From Chloroflexota bacterium (GTDB taxonomy: Bacteria > Chloroflexota > Dehalococcoidia > Tepidiformales > Tepidiformaceae): a stretch of 64,000 nt of DNA. The number at the start of each line of letters is the position of its first letter. The first letter of the stretch is position 1. The stretch spans positions 124,728 to 188,727 of the forward strand of contig JAPPAK010000003.1 of assembly GCA_026705605.1 (NCBI GenBank). The letters run 5' to 3'. The translations under genes were made by a program, and so were the position numbers. Below the pieces are notes generated by a model. It saw nothing but the letters and a program-made list of their open reading frames with translations, had not been told where the DNA came from and ran no database searches. Shown in pieces: positions 24,337 through 35,575 of the stretch.

Positions 24337-26975
24337 TCACGATCCGGCTTCGGCGGCCAGTTCCTCGAGGGTGACGCGGGCGACACGGCGGCCGCGCGCG
24401 AGCAACGCCTCGAGGTCGCCCTGCGCCTGGGCGGCCTTGAGCTGGGCGAAGGTCCAGGGCTTGCCGGGCACGGGCGCGTCGACGGGGTCTTCACGGACGA
24501 TCTGGACGAAGGCGCCGCTGGGCGGCCCGCCCTTGTGGAGCTGGCCGGTGGAGTGGAGATAGCGCGGCCCGAAGGCGGCGGTGGTGGCCACGCCGTGGCG
24601 ATCGCGAAGGCGGAGGCGCAGGTCCTGCAGCGTGGCGGAGTTCTCCGCGGTGCGGGGCAGGTAGGCGAGGAGGGCGAGGTAGTCGCCCGGCCGGAGGGAG
24701 GCGAGCACTTCGCCGACGGGCGGAGTCTCGGGGGGCGGGGCGGGGGCGGCGAGGACGCGGGCGGTGGCGTCCTTCGCCTCCTGCACGTTGGGCTGGTCGA
24801 AGGGGTGGACGCCGAGGACGTGCCCGGCGACGGCGGTGGCGATCTCCCAGCGCGCGAACTCGGCGGGGAGCTGGGTGGGGTCGGCGTAGGGGAGGCGCAC
24901 GACCGGGTGGCCGGCCGCCTCGATGGCATCGAGCCCGTCGTGCTCGCCGAGGGCGACGAAGATGCGGTCATCGCCGTAGACGTCAGGCAACGCGAGGGGC
25001 TCGCCCTCGATCGGGACGATGCCCTTCCCCTCCTTGCCCAGGGACTCGGCGAGAATCTGCTCGATCCAGATGCCGAGCTCGCCGAGCTCCGCGGGGAGGA
25101 CGAGCGTGAGCTTGTCGCGCCCGGCGAGGGCGGCCTCGCCCAGCACGGCCCCGAGGAGGACGCCGGGATTCTCGGCGGGGACGGTGCGGCGGCAGGCGTC
25201 GAACATCTCCTGGGCGCGCATCGCGAGCTGGCCCACGTCGGCGCCGAAGAGGGCGGCGGGGGCCATGCCGAACGCGGAGAGTGCCGAGTAGCGCCCACCA
25301 ATCTCGGGGTCGCCGTGGAAGACGTGGCGGAACCTATGCTCGCGGGCGAGGGTGTCGAGGGGGGAGCCCGCGTCGGTGATGGCGGCGAAGCGGGAACCGT
25401 CGGGCGCCTTCTCCCAGAACCAGGCGAGCTGGGCGCTCGTCTCGATGGTGGTGCCACTCTTGCTGGCAGCGATAAAGAGCGTGCGGTCGAAGTCCAGGCG
25501 GGATTCGAGGGCGAGCAGCTCCTCCGGATCGGTCGTATCGGGAACGTGCAGGGTGAGCCCACCGTTGGCAATCCCGAGGGCCGTGTGCAGGACGCTCGCG
25601 GTGAGGCTCGACCCGCCCATGCCCATGAGCACGACATCGGTCAGGCCCTCGCCGGCTATTTCGGCGGCGAAGGCGGTCAGCTCGGGAGCGTCTTCCAAAC
25701 TCTGCTCGGCGGCGGTGAGAAAACCGAGCCGGTCGGCAATCTCGGCGGGGTCGGGCTTCCAGACGGTGTGGTCGCGCATCCAGAGGCGGCGTACCACCTC
25801 GTCCTGACGGAGCACGGCGAGGCGCTCCTCCACGGCGGGCGTGAGGTCGCCGAGCGCACGGGATGCGGCCGGCTGGCGGCCGGGGGCCGTCGCGAGACGG
25901 CGGTCGAGCTTTGCCATGAGCGCCTTGTAGCTGTCTTCAAAGGAGCCGAGCCCGTCGACGAGGAGCTTGTCGGTTACGGCGGTCAGATCGATGCCGGCCG
26001 CCTCGGCCTCGGCGAGCAGGCGGCCCGCTTCGTCGAGCCTTTCGGGACCGGCGGGTTCGACGACCAGGTGGTCGAGCACGGCGTCGAGGGTGGCCTGGGG
26101 AAGGGTGTTCACGGTGTGCGGGAAGATGAGGGTCTCGACGTAGAGGGTGTCGGAGTAGGCGGGGTTCTTGGTGCCGGTCGAAGCCCAGAGGGGGCGCTGG
26201 GGGCGGGCTCCGGCGTTCGCGAGGCGTTCCCAGCGCTCGCCCGCAAAGATGGCCTGGAACCGGGCGTAGGCGTGGTGGGCGTTCGCGACGGCGATCTGGC
26301 CGCGCAACGGGGAGTCCTCCGGGAGCTCCGCGTCGACGGCGGTATCGACGCGCGAGACGAAGAAGGAAGCGACGCTGGCGATGGTGTCGAGGGGGTCGCC
26401 GGCTTCGAGCCTCCGTTCGAGGCCAGCGATGTAGGCCTCGGCCACGCGCTCGTAGACGGCGACGCTGAAGAGGAGCGTGACGTTCACGTTTACACCGGCG
26501 GCGATGAGCTCCGTCAGCGCTTCGACGCCGGCGGGCGTGCCGGGCACCTTGATCATGACATTGGGCCGGTCGACGAGGCGGAAGAGGCGCAACGCCTCGG
26601 CGACCGTGGCCTCGCGGTCGTGCTCGATGCCAGGCGGCACCTCGAGGGAGACGTAGCCGTCGACGGCGGCGGTGGACTCGTAGACAGGGCGGAGGGCGTC
26701 TGCGGCGAGCTGGATGTCCTCGGCGGCGAGGGCGACGAAGGCATCGTAGGGGTCGGCTTCGCCCATACGGATGATGGCCTGCAAGGCCTCCTCGTAGTCA
26801 CCGGACTCGGAGATGGCCTTGTCGAAGATGGTGGGGTTGGAGGTCATGCCGGTGATCCAGCCATCGGCGACCATGCGGTCGACCTCGCCTGAGCTGAGCA
26901 GGCCGCGGCGGATGTAGTCGAGCCAGACGCTCTGGCCCTCCTGGATCAGCTGCCGGGTTGCCAGCGGCACGACCA

Positions 26976-26976
<1 letters not shown>
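24337..26976 (-). CDS. tal-pgi: Bifunctional transaldolase / glucose-6-phosphate isomerase
   Basis: 879-residue fusion linking the pentose phosphate pathway and glycolysis. Residues 1-360 are transaldolase: GMTSNPTIFDKAI, the Schiff-base lysine K143 in NVMIKVPGTPAG, and the WASTGTKNPAYSDTLYVE block. Residues ~375-879 are phosphoglucose isomerase: GMGGSS (452-457), SKSGTT (505-510) for the sugar phosphate, and a C-terminal helical part. Such fusions are known in several bacterial phyla. GTG 26976 overlaps the transketolase TAG by one base, so the genes are coupled. No internal stop or frameshift is seen. Confidence 0.95.
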
Positions 26977-29012
<2,036 letters not shown>

Positions 29013-29155
29013 GGGATGGGCGCTCCAGGGCGTCGTTTGGTCTGGCGAAGCCGGCGGGTCGCGGCGGGGGCAACGTCCGGGGGAAGGCTAGCACGTCCGT
29101 TTCTACCCAGACAGAAAAAAGCGTTCAGGAGCGTGCGGGTGCGGGGGTGAGGGTC

Positions 29156-29161
29156 TACGAT
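29156..29161 (+). promoter_or_regulatory. -10 element (TACGAT) of the fumarase operon
   Basis: TACGAT lies about 50 bases before the fumarase ATG 29213, whose own Shine-Dalgarno is GGAAGGA (29201-29207). The surrounding 29013-29212 gap separates divergent tkt and fumarase; apart from this and an A-tract (29113-29119) I see no further element in it. Confidence 0.45.
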
Positions 29162-29212
29162 CCGGAGAGCGGGAAGGCGGCAGCCTGCCCGCGAAAGCCC
29201 GGAAGGAACGCG

Positions 29213-30058
29213 ATGCGAGAGATCGAGGCGGCGGCCATCACGGAGACCGTCGCCAGACTCGCCGTGGAGTCGACGCACTTCCTGCCCGAGGACGTGGAGG
29301 GCGCCATCCGCGACGCACGCGAGACGGAGCGCTCGCCGCTGGGCGTGCAGATCATCGACGAGATCCTGGAGAACGCGGAAATCGCGCGGGAACGGATGCT
29401 GCCCCTCTGCCAGGACACGGGCACGTCGGTCGTTCACGTGGAGCTGGGGCAGGACGTGCACGTGTCGGGGGGCTACCTCATCGACGCCATCAACGCGGGC
29501 ATCGAACAGGGGTACGGGGAGGGCTACCTGCGCAAGTCGATCGTCGAGAACCCCTTTGGCGCGCGGACGAACACGGGCACGAACGCGCCGGGCGTGATCC
29601 ACACCGAGATCGTGCCGGGCGAGGAGCTTCACATCGGCTTCATGCCCAAGGGGGGCGGCTGCGAGAACATGTCGCGCTACCAGAACTTCCTGCCGGGGGA
29701 CGGGCGCGAGGCGGTTGTCGATTTCGTCTGCGAGACCGTCGACCTGTCGGGCGGGAACCCGTGCCCGCCGCTCATCATCGGCGTGGGCGTGGGGGGCACG
29801 GCCGAGAAGGCGATGACGATCGCGAAGCACTCGCTGTTCCGGAAGGTCGGCGAGCGGAACCCCGACCCAGAGGTGGCAGGACTCGAAGGCGAACTGCTGG
29901 AGGCAGTGAACGCGCTCGGCGTGGGGCCACAGGCCGTGGGGGGCTCGACGACGGCGCTCGACGTGTTCGTCGAGACATACCCGACGCACATCGCGGCGCT
30001 GCCGGTGGCGGTCAACATCCAGTGCCACAGCGCGCGCACGAAGCACGCGGTGCTGTAG
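29213..30058 (+). CDS. Class I (Fe-S) fumarate hydratase, alpha subunit
   Basis: Reversible hydration of fumarate to malate in the TCA cycle; the alpha subunit carries the 4Fe-4S cluster. The 281-residue protein has the three cluster cysteines in LCQDTG (C66), GGNPCPP (C184) and IQCHSAR (C271), plus NPFGARTNTGTNAPGVIH. ATG 29213 follows GGAAGGA. The beta subunit starts 11 bases downstream. The two-subunit layout is shared with L-tartrate dehydratase, so the substrate is assigned by likelihood. Oxygen sensitivity is expected for this class. Confidence 0.9.
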   Translation: MREIEAAAITETVARLAVESTHFLPEDVEGAIRDARETERSPLGVQIIDEILENAEIARERMLPLCQDTGTSVVHVELGQDVHVSGGYLIDAINAGIEQGYGEGYLRKSIVENPFGARTNTGTNAPGVIHTEIVPGEELHIGFMPKGGGCENMSRYQNFLPGDGREAVVDFVCETVDLSGGNPCPPLIIGVGVGGTAEKAMTIAKHSLFRKVGERNPDPEVAGLEGELLEAVNALGVGPQAVGGSTTALDVFVETYPTHIAALPVAVNIQCHSARTKHAVL

Positions 30059-30069
30059 GGAGGCGGGGG

Positions 30070-30660
30070 ATGGGGGAGAGCAAGGCGATCACGTTGCCCC
30101 TCACGGACGAGGTCATCGAGGGCCTGCGCATCGGCGACCATGTGGAGTTCAGCGGCGTCATCCACACAGCGCGCGACGCCGCCCACAAGCGCATCGTCGC
30201 GATGGCGAACGCGGGCGAGGCGCTTCCGCTCGACCTGCGCGGGCAAGTCATCTACTACGTGGGACCGACGCCGGCCCGGCCAGGACAGCCGATCGGCTCG
30301 GCGGGACCGACGACCGCGATGCGGCTCGATCCGTACACGCCGCGCATGCTGGAGCTGGGGGTGAAGGGAATGATCGGCAAGGGCGGACGGGGCCGTGCCG
30401 TGCGCGAGGCTATCAAGGAGAGCCACGCCGTCTACTGCATTGCGGTGGGGGGCACGGGCGCACTCCTGAACCGGCACATCACGAGCACCGAGGTTGTAGC
30501 GTTCGAGGACCTGGGGACGGAGGCCATCCGGCGGCTGGAGGTCGAGCGCTTCCCGGCGATCGTCGTGAACGACGCGTTCGGGGGCGACCTGCTGGAGGCG
30601 GGGAGGCGGCAGTACCGCACGAGCTCGCGGCCGGTTCCCATCGGGGGCGGTGGCGCTTGA
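30070..30660 (+). CDS. Class I fumarate hydratase, beta subunit
   Basis: The 196-residue C-terminal domain of the two-subunit enzyme. Characteristic blocks are LRIGDHVEFSGVIHTARDAAHKRI split across the N-terminal part, YYVGPTPARPGQPIGSAGPTTAMR and MIGKGGRG, followed by AVYCIAVGGTGALL and VNDAFGGDLLE. ATG 30070 follows GGAGG (30059-30063). Its TGA overlaps the TTG start of the hemA-like gene (TTGA), linking the three genes in one transcript. Confidence 0.9.
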   Translation: MGESKAITLPLTDEVIEGLRIGDHVEFSGVIHTARDAAHKRIVAMANAGEALPLDLRGQVIYYVGPTPARPGQPIGSAGPTTAMRLDPYTPRMLELGVKGMIGKGGRGRAVREAIKESHAVYCIAVGGTGALLNRHITSTEVVAFEDLGTEAIRRLEVERFPAIVVNDAFGGDLLEAGRRQYRTSSRPVPIGGGGA

Positions 30661-31754
30661 CGACGCAGGAGAGGGAAACCGCACAGGTACCGGCACTGAC
30701 GGCGTGCTGCTGGGAGGCGGTGGCACTCGACCGCGAAGGGGTCGCCGCCGTCGAGCGCCTCGCGGTCGAGACGCATCCCGAGGCGGCAATCATCCGGACG
30801 TGCCAGCGGATCGAGGCGTACACGCTGGCGTCGTGCGACTGCCCGGCGCCGACCCACCGGGAGGGGCTGGATGCGCTGCGCCACCTGACCGAAGTGGCGG
30901 CGGGACTGCACTCGGCGGTGCTGGGCGAGGCGCAGATCCTCGGGCAGAGCCGGCGCGCGTTCGACGACGCCGACGGCGCACTGCTCGGCCTCGGCCGCAC
31001 GGCAGTCGCGGCGGCGCGGGCACTGCGGGCGGAGACGGAGTTCGACAGCCATGCGGGGCACCTGCTCGACCGGGGACTCTCGCTCTCAGGGATCACGCCG
31101 AGCGGGCGGCTGCTGGTGCTGGGCACGGGCGTGATGGCGCGACTGGTGGCCGAGCGTGGCGAAGCGATCGGCTTCGACGAGGTGCTGGTGGCGGGCCGTC
31201 GCCCGCCACGGCAGCCGATGCCGGGCGCCTACCTGCCATTGGGCGGCATCGGCCGGACGGGACCCGTCACGGTGGTGGCGGGATGCCTCGGGTCGGCGGC
31301 AAACGTGATCGCGCTGGAGGCGCTACCGCCGGCGGAACTGGTGCTGGACCTCGGAACGCCCCGGAACTTCGCAGGGGCGGCGGAGGCGCGGGTGGTCACG
31401 ATCGCGGACCTGCTCTCTGACGAGGCGGGGCGGCCGCATTCGGTGGCGCGACGGGGGGCGCTGCGCGAACGGCTGCACACGCTGCTCGACCGCGAACTGG
31501 CGTCGCGGCGGGAGACGGCATCGACGCCGGTGGGGGCGCTGCGGGCGTCGGTCGAGCGGGCGCGCCGGCGGGAGCTGGCGCGCATCGCCGAGCGTCACCC
31601 GGAGATCGCGCCGGAGACGCTCGACGCGCTCACGCGGTCGCTGGTGAACCGCATCCTGCACGAGCCCACGGAGCGCCTGCGGGCAATGGGGGAGGGGTCG
31701 GATCTGGCACGGGAGCTGGCGGCGCTGTTTGAGGAGGGCACCAACGACTCTTAA
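30657..31754 (+). CDS. Glutamyl-tRNA reductase-like protein (divergent HemA)
   Basis: 365 residues, shorter than the usual 415-450. The catalytic-cysteine motif appears as RTCQRIEAY (Cys49) instead of STCNRTE-Y. The second hallmark, GLHSAVLGEAQILGQ, closely matches GLxSxVxGExQILGQ. A Rossmann segment (RLLVLGTGVMARLVAE) would bind NADPH, and the C-terminal helical domain resembles the dimerisation helix. The start is TTG 30657, overlapping the fumarase stop. No hemL, hemB or hemC is adjacent. It may be the genuine HemA of a divergent lineage or a paralogue; the Cys is kept, so activity is plausible. Confidence 0.75.
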   Translation: MTTQERETAQVPALTACCWEAVALDREGVAAVERLAVETHPEAAIIRTCQRIEAYTLASCDCPAPTHREGLDALRHLTEVAAGLHSAVLGEAQILGQSRRAFDDADGALLGLGRTAVAAARALRAETEFDSHAGHLLDRGLSLSGITPSGRLLVLGTGVMARLVAERGEAIGFDEVLVAGRRPPRQPMPGAYLPLGGIGRTGPVTVVAGCLGSAANVIALEALPPAELVLDLGTPRNFAGAAEARVVTIADLLSDEAGRPHSVARRGALRERLHTLLDRELASRRETASTPVGALRASVERARRRELARIAERHPEIAPETLDALTRSLVNRILHEPTERLRAMGEGSDLARELAALFEEGTNDS

Positions 31755-31813
31755 CAATTGCCTGTGGCACCAATAGTACGGTTGAGGTAAGCTACCCCTG
31801 CCGGAGGACGGAG

Positions 31814-31996
31814 ATGGCGCTGGCAGACCACACGCACCCCGAAACAGCGACGAGGGTCGAGGTCTCCGACAAGTTCGGGGAACTCAAGGCCGAGATTGCG
31901 GAGTTGCGGGGGCGTGTCGACCTGTTGACGTGGATCGTGGGGATGGGGTTTACCGCGCTTATGGCAATGTTGGCGGTGTTCCGGTACGTGGGGTAG
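31814..31996 (+). CDS. Small coiled-coil membrane protein
   Basis: 60-residue protein. Residues 15-37 (EVSDKFGELKAEIAELRGR) form a heptad coiled coil, and 38-58 one transmembrane helix (LLTWIVGMGFTALMAMLAVF). This layout resembles DUF1640/CCDC90-like or holin-accessory small proteins, but the match is architectural only. ATG 31814 has a clear GGAGG (31803-31807) 6 bases upstream. The 59-base gap from the hemA-like gene contains TAAGCT, a possible -10. Function unknown. Confidence 0.65.
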   Translation: MALADHTHPETATRVEVSDKFGELKAEIAELRGRVDLLTWIVGMGFTALMAMLAVFRYVG

Positions 31997-31999
31997 GGC

Positions 32000-32383
32000 C
32001 TATTCGCCTTCGTCGGCCATGATGGCGAGGAAACCGAGGCGGCGCTGGCCATCGTCTTCCTCGGGGTGGACCTCGACGCGGAAGATGGTGGTGTAGGGGA
32101 GGAAGACCTGGACGTCGTGCTCGTGGTCCTCGCGCTGGGTGTGGAGCGCGACCCAGGTGTCGGAGACGCCGGAGATGGCCTTCACGAAATGCTTGGCGCC
32201 GTCGACGGTGTAGAGCTCGACGATGGGGGACTCGCAAACGACCTGCGTGCAGAACGACTTGATCGCCTGGGGCAGGGTCTGCTCAAAGAAGTCGCGGTCG
32301 AAGGGCGGGCCACCGGCAGGGGCGGCGGCCTGGGCGGGCGGAACGACGCCGGGGGGCAGGAAGAGTGCGGTCTCAGGAGGCAT
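32000..32383 (-). CDS. Uncharacterised protein with a possible Sm-like beta-barrel
   Basis: 127 residues: a Pro/Ala-rich N-terminus (1-25), a helix (DRDFFEQTLPQAIKSF, about 29-44) and then alternating hydrophobic strands (VELYTVDGAKHFVKAISGV, TWVALHTQ, VQVFLPYTTIFRVEV) ending in acidic residues. The strand pattern with a conserved glycine and a final short strand resembles Sm/Hfq or DUF6812-type barrels. That is an inference from pattern, not a recognised family. Convergent with the small coiled-coil gene, 3 bases between stops. No clear ribosome binding site; TACCCT lies 9 bases upstream of the ATG. Confidence 0.6.
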   Translation of the reverse strand: MPPETALFLPPGVVPPAQAAAPAGGPPFDRDFFEQTLPQAIKSFCTQVVCESPIVELYTVDGAKHFVKAISGVSDTWVALHTQREDHEHDVQVFLPYTTIFRVEVHPEEDDGQRRLGFLAIMADEGE

Positions 32384-32456
32384 GGCGCCTGCAGGGTACG
32401 CGCGCGGAGGCGGGATCGCCAGATGCCGGGTGGTCCGCTGTGAGGCGGGGGTTCGC

Positions 32457-32462
32457 TACACT
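32457..32462 (+). promoter_or_regulatory. -10 element (TACACT) upstream of the methylmalonyl-CoA mutase gene
   Basis: TACACT ends 23 bases before ATG 32486, with GGGGAGG (32473-32479) between them, so this is a conventional short leader rather than a leaderless start. Confidence 0.45.
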
Positions 32463-32485
32463 TGTCGCCGCAGGGGAGGCTCCGC

Positions 32486-34201
32486 ATGACGGACACCAGG
32501 GAATCGGACGCGACGCAGCCCAGCCTGTTTTCGGATGAGGCGCTGGCGGAGCTGTCGCGGGTGGTGCACGGCTGGGAGGAAGGGCCGCTGGCGAAGGCGC
32601 TGCAGCGATCGCCGGAGCGGTCGGACGGGTTCGCGACGAGCAGCCTCGACGTGCACCGGCTCTACACGCCCCTCGACATCGCCGACCTTGACTACGAGCG
32701 CGACCTCGGCTTCCCCGGCGAGTATCCGTTCACGCGCGGCGTTCAGCCGACGATGTACCGCGGGCGCCTCTGGACGATGCGCCAGTACGCAGGGTTCGGC
32801 ACGGCGGAAGAGTCGAACCAGAAGTTCCGCTACCTGCTGAGCCAGGGGCAGACGGGCCTCTCCGTCGCGTTCGACCTCCCCAGCCAGCTCGGCTACGACT
32901 CCGACGACCCGATGGCGATCGCGGAGGTCGGCCAGGTAGGCGTCGCGATCGACTCGCTGTACGACATGGAGACGCTGTTCGCGGAGATCCCGCTGGATAA
33001 GGTCTCGACGAGCATGACGATCAACGCGCCGGCGGCCGTGATGCTGGCCATGTACGTGGCGGCGGGGGAGAAGCAAGGCGTGCCGGCGGAGAAGCTGCGA
33101 GGCACGGTCCAGAACGACGTGCTGAAGGAGTACGTGGCGCGCGGGACGTACATCTTCCCGCCGGGGCCGAGCGTGCGGCTGGCGGCGGACGTGATGGCGT
33201 TCTGCGCGAAGGACGTGCCGCTCTGGAACACGATCAGCGTGAGCGGCTACCACATCCGCGACGCGGGCTCGACGGCGGCGCAGGAGATCGGGTTCACCTT
33301 CGCGAACGCCTGCGCGTACATCGAGGCGGCGCTGGCGCGGGGGCTCGAGATCGACGAGTTCGCGCCGCGCATCAGCTGGATCTTCAACACGCACAACCAC
33401 TTCTTCGAGGAAGTGGCGAAGTACCGGGCGCTGCGGCGCCTGTGGGCGCGGCTGCTGAAGGAGCGGTACGGGGCGAAGAACCCGCGCTCGATGATGCTGC
33501 GTACGCACACGCAGACGGGCGGCAGCACGCTGATGGCGCAGCAGCCGGAGAACAACATCGTGCGGGCCGCCGTGCAGACGCTGGCGGCAGTGACGGGCGG
33601 GGTGCAGAGCATCGCGCTGAGCTGCTTCGACGAGGCGCTGGCGCTGCCCACAGACGAGGCGCAGCGGATCGCGCTGCGGACGCAGCAAATCATCGCGCAC
33701 GAGACGGGCGCAGCGGACACGGTCGACCCGTTCGCGGGGAGCTACTACGTCGAGCACCTCACGAACGACCTGGAGCGGCAGGCGGTGGCGATCATGGGCG
33801 AGGTGGAGTCGATGGGCGGGTCGGTGCCCGCGATCGAGAGCGGCTGGATGCAGAACCAGATCGCGGAGGCGAGTTGGAAGTACCAGCAGCGCGTCGACGA
33901 TGGCGATGAGGTGGTCGTGGGGGTAAACGACTTCCAGGAGGGCGGCGACCAGCCGCAGACCATCTTCAGCGTGGACCGGCGGCTCGTGGACGAGCAGCTC
34001 TCGCGGCTGGAGCACCACCGCCGCGAGCGCGACCCAGAGGCGGTCGCGACCACGATCGCGGGGCTGAAGGCAGCCTGCGAGGGGGACGCGAATCTGCTGC
34101 CGCCCATCCTCGACGCGGTGCGCGCCTACGCCACGCTGGGCGAGATCTGCGGGGCGATGCGCGAGGTGTTCGGGGAGTACCGGCCACCGACGGTCATCTA
34201 G
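32486..34201 (+). CDS. Methylmalonyl-CoA mutase, large (alpha) subunit without cobalamin-binding domain
   Basis: Carbon-skeleton isomerisation of methylmalonyl-CoA and succinyl-CoA. 571 residues cover the TIM-barrel: PFTRGVQPTMYRGRLWTMRQYAG, GTAEESNQKFRYLL, VAFDLPSQLGYDSD, SISGYH-like SVSGYHIRDAGS, and RTHTQTGGSTLMAQQPENN. These match true mutases rather than isobutyryl-CoA mutases by eye. The B12-binding DxHxxG domain is absent, so a separate small subunit is required; none is in this window, nor is a MeaB GTPase. ATG 32486 with GGGGAGG is preferred over TTG 32462. Confidence 0.92.
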   Translation: MTDTRESDATQPSLFSDEALAELSRVVHGWEEGPLAKALQRSPERSDGFATSSLDVHRLYTPLDIADLDYERDLGFPGEYPFTRGVQPTMYRGRLWTMRQYAGFGTAEESNQKFRYLLSQGQTGLSVAFDLPSQLGYDSDDPMAIAEVGQVGVAIDSLYDMETLFAEIPLDKVSTSMTINAPAAVMLAMYVAAGEKQGVPAEKLRGTVQNDVLKEYVARGTYIFPPGPSVRLAADVMAFCAKDVPLWNTISVSGYHIRDAGSTAAQEIGFTFANACAYIEAALARGLEIDEFAPRISWIFNTHNHFFEEVAKYRALRRLWARLLKERYGAKNPRSMMLRTHTQTGGSTLMAQQPENNIVRAAVQTLAAVTGGVQSIALSCFDEALALPTDEAQRIALRTQQIIAHETGAADTVDPFAGSYYVEHLTNDLERQAVAIMGEVESMGGSVPAIESGWMQNQIAEASWKYQQRVDDGDEVVVGVNDFQEGGDQPQTIFSVDRRLVDEQLSRLEHHRRERDPEAVATTIAGLKAACEGDANLLPPILDAVRAYATLGEICGAMREVFGEYRPPTVI

Positions 34202-34210
34202 CCCCTCCGG

Positions 34211-34216
34211 TACGCT
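34211..34216 (+). promoter_or_regulatory. -10 element (TACGCT) upstream of the aminotransferase gene
   Basis: TACGCTGG lies 32 bases before ATG 34249. The same TACGCTG string is found at 35570 and 62362, also just upstream of genes. Confidence 0.45.
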
Positions 34217-34248
34217 GGCCCCAGCCAGACAGGCGACGGGGGGCGGTC

Positions 34249-35547
34249 ATGAGCGACTCCGAGCGGGACCTCCTTGAGGCTGCGCGACGGTTCAGCTTCG
34301 GCGGGCGGATGGACGCTTCGAATTCGGGTCCGATCTTCCTGCGCGGCGCGGGCTCCGAAGTCGAGGACATCAACGGGAAACGCTATCTCGACTTCAACTC
34401 CGGGCAGATGTGCGCCTGGCTGGGACACAACCACCCGGCCATCGTCGAGGCAGTGGCGGAAGCCTGCGAGAGGCTGATCCACGCGCACAGCAGCTACTAC
34501 AACGACCAGGAAATTCGGCTGGCGGAACGGCTCGCGCGGCTGCTCCCGGAGCCCCTGCGCAAGAGCCTGTTCCTGCAGTCGGGCGCGGACGCCAACGAGG
34601 CGGCGATCAACATCGCGCGGAAGTACACAGGCGGGTTCGAGGTGGCCAGCCCCCACGTGTCCTTCCACGGCATGTCGGACACGACGCGGGGGCTCACGTT
34701 CGCGGGATGGCATCGCGGGTACGGTCCGCCGCAGCCGGGGCTGATGGCGATGCTCGCGCCCTACTGCTACCGCTGTCCCATCGGGCTCAAGCCCGATTCC
34801 TGCGACATCGCCTGCCTCGACGCGTCGTTCGAGCTGATCGATGCCCAGACCACGTCGCGTCCGGCGGCTGTGCTGACGGAGCCGATTTTCTCCGCCGGGG
34901 GTGTCATCGAGCCGCCTCCGGGCTGGCTACGCGAGCTCAAGGCGCGATGCGAAGAGCGGGGCATGCTGCTCATCCTCGACGAGGAGCAGACGGGCCTGGG
35001 CAAGACGGGCGACACCTTCGCGTTCGAGCAGGAAAGCGTCGTACCCGACATCCTCATCCTGGCGAAGCATTTCGGCGGCGGCATCACGCTGTCCTCCGTC
35101 AGTACGTCGGCGGAGATCGAGGAGCGCGTGGTTGAGGAGGAGTTCATCGTCACGCACTCGCACTCGAACGACCCGCTGGCCTGCGCGGCCGGCCGGGCGA
35201 CCCTGGACACGCTGGAAGGCGAGGGACTGGCGGGCGTCGCGAGACGGCTGGGAGGCCGGCTGAAGTCGAAGCTGCAGGCGCTGGCGGAGCGTTTCGAGAT
35301 CGTGGGCGACGTTCGGGGACGGGGGTTGCTGCTGGGCATCGAGCTGGTGCGCGATCGTGAATCGAGAGAGCCGGCCACGACCGAGGGCCGCGCCATTGCC
35401 CAGCGCTGCCTCGAGAACGGGCTCATCTTCAGCGTCAGGCGGGAGGGTTCCGTCCTGCGGTTCGTGCCCCCGGCGAGCACGACGGAGGAGCAGATCGACG
35501 AGGCAGTGGCCCTCCTTGAGGACGCTTTCGCGGAGGCCTGCCGGTAG
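34249..35547 (+). CDS. Class III aminotransferase, 2,2-dialkylglycine decarboxylase-like
   Basis: PLP enzyme of 432 residues. It follows dialkylglycine decarboxylase closely: NSGQMCAWLGHNHPAI (the Gln equivalent to the decarboxylase glutamine), SGADANEAAINIARKYTGG, the PYCYRCPIGL loop with cysteines, SAGGVIEPPPGWL, LDEEQTGLGKTG (PLP-ring aspartate) and the Schiff-base lysine K273 in LAKHFGGGI. That enzyme decarboxylates 2,2-dialkylglycines and transaminates pyruvate. Substrate here is inferred. Stand-alone gene with its own promoter. Confidence 0.85.
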   Translation: MSDSERDLLEAARRFSFGGRMDASNSGPIFLRGAGSEVEDINGKRYLDFNSGQMCAWLGHNHPAIVEAVAEACERLIHAHSSYYNDQEIRLAERLARLLPEPLRKSLFLQSGADANEAAINIARKYTGGFEVASPHVSFHGMSDTTRGLTFAGWHRGYGPPQPGLMAMLAPYCYRCPIGLKPDSCDIACLDASFELIDAQTTSRPAAVLTEPIFSAGGVIEPPPGWLRELKARCEERGMLLILDEEQTGLGKTGDTFAFEQESVVPDILILAKHFGGGITLSSVSTSAEIEERVVEEEFIVTHSHSNDPLACAAGRATLDTLEGEGLAGVARRLGGRLKSKLQALAERFEIVGDVRGRGLLLGIELVRDRESREPATTEGRAIAQRCLENGLIFSVRREGSVLRFVPPASTTEEQIDEAVALLEDAFAEACR

Positions 35548-35569
35548 ATCGGGCGCCCCGGTCGTCGGG

Positions 35570-35575
35570 TACGCT
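35570..35575 (+). promoter_or_regulatory. -10 element (TACGCT) of the zinc-ribbon gene
   Basis: TACGCT lies 33 bases before ATG 35609. The leader includes GGGAGG (35598-35603) as ribosome binding site. Confidence 0.45.

Noticed and set aside
24193-26892. A 2.7 kb open frame on the plus strand opposite the transaldolase-PGI gene.
   Set aside because: Antisense shadow of a GC-rich coding region: no recognisable domain, biased composition (Gly/Ala/Glu/Val), and the minus-strand protein has full family motifs.
29111-29119. CAGAAAAAA tract between tkt and the fumarase genes as a terminator.
   Set aside because: No stem precedes it on either strand, and the flanking genes diverge, so no terminator is expected.
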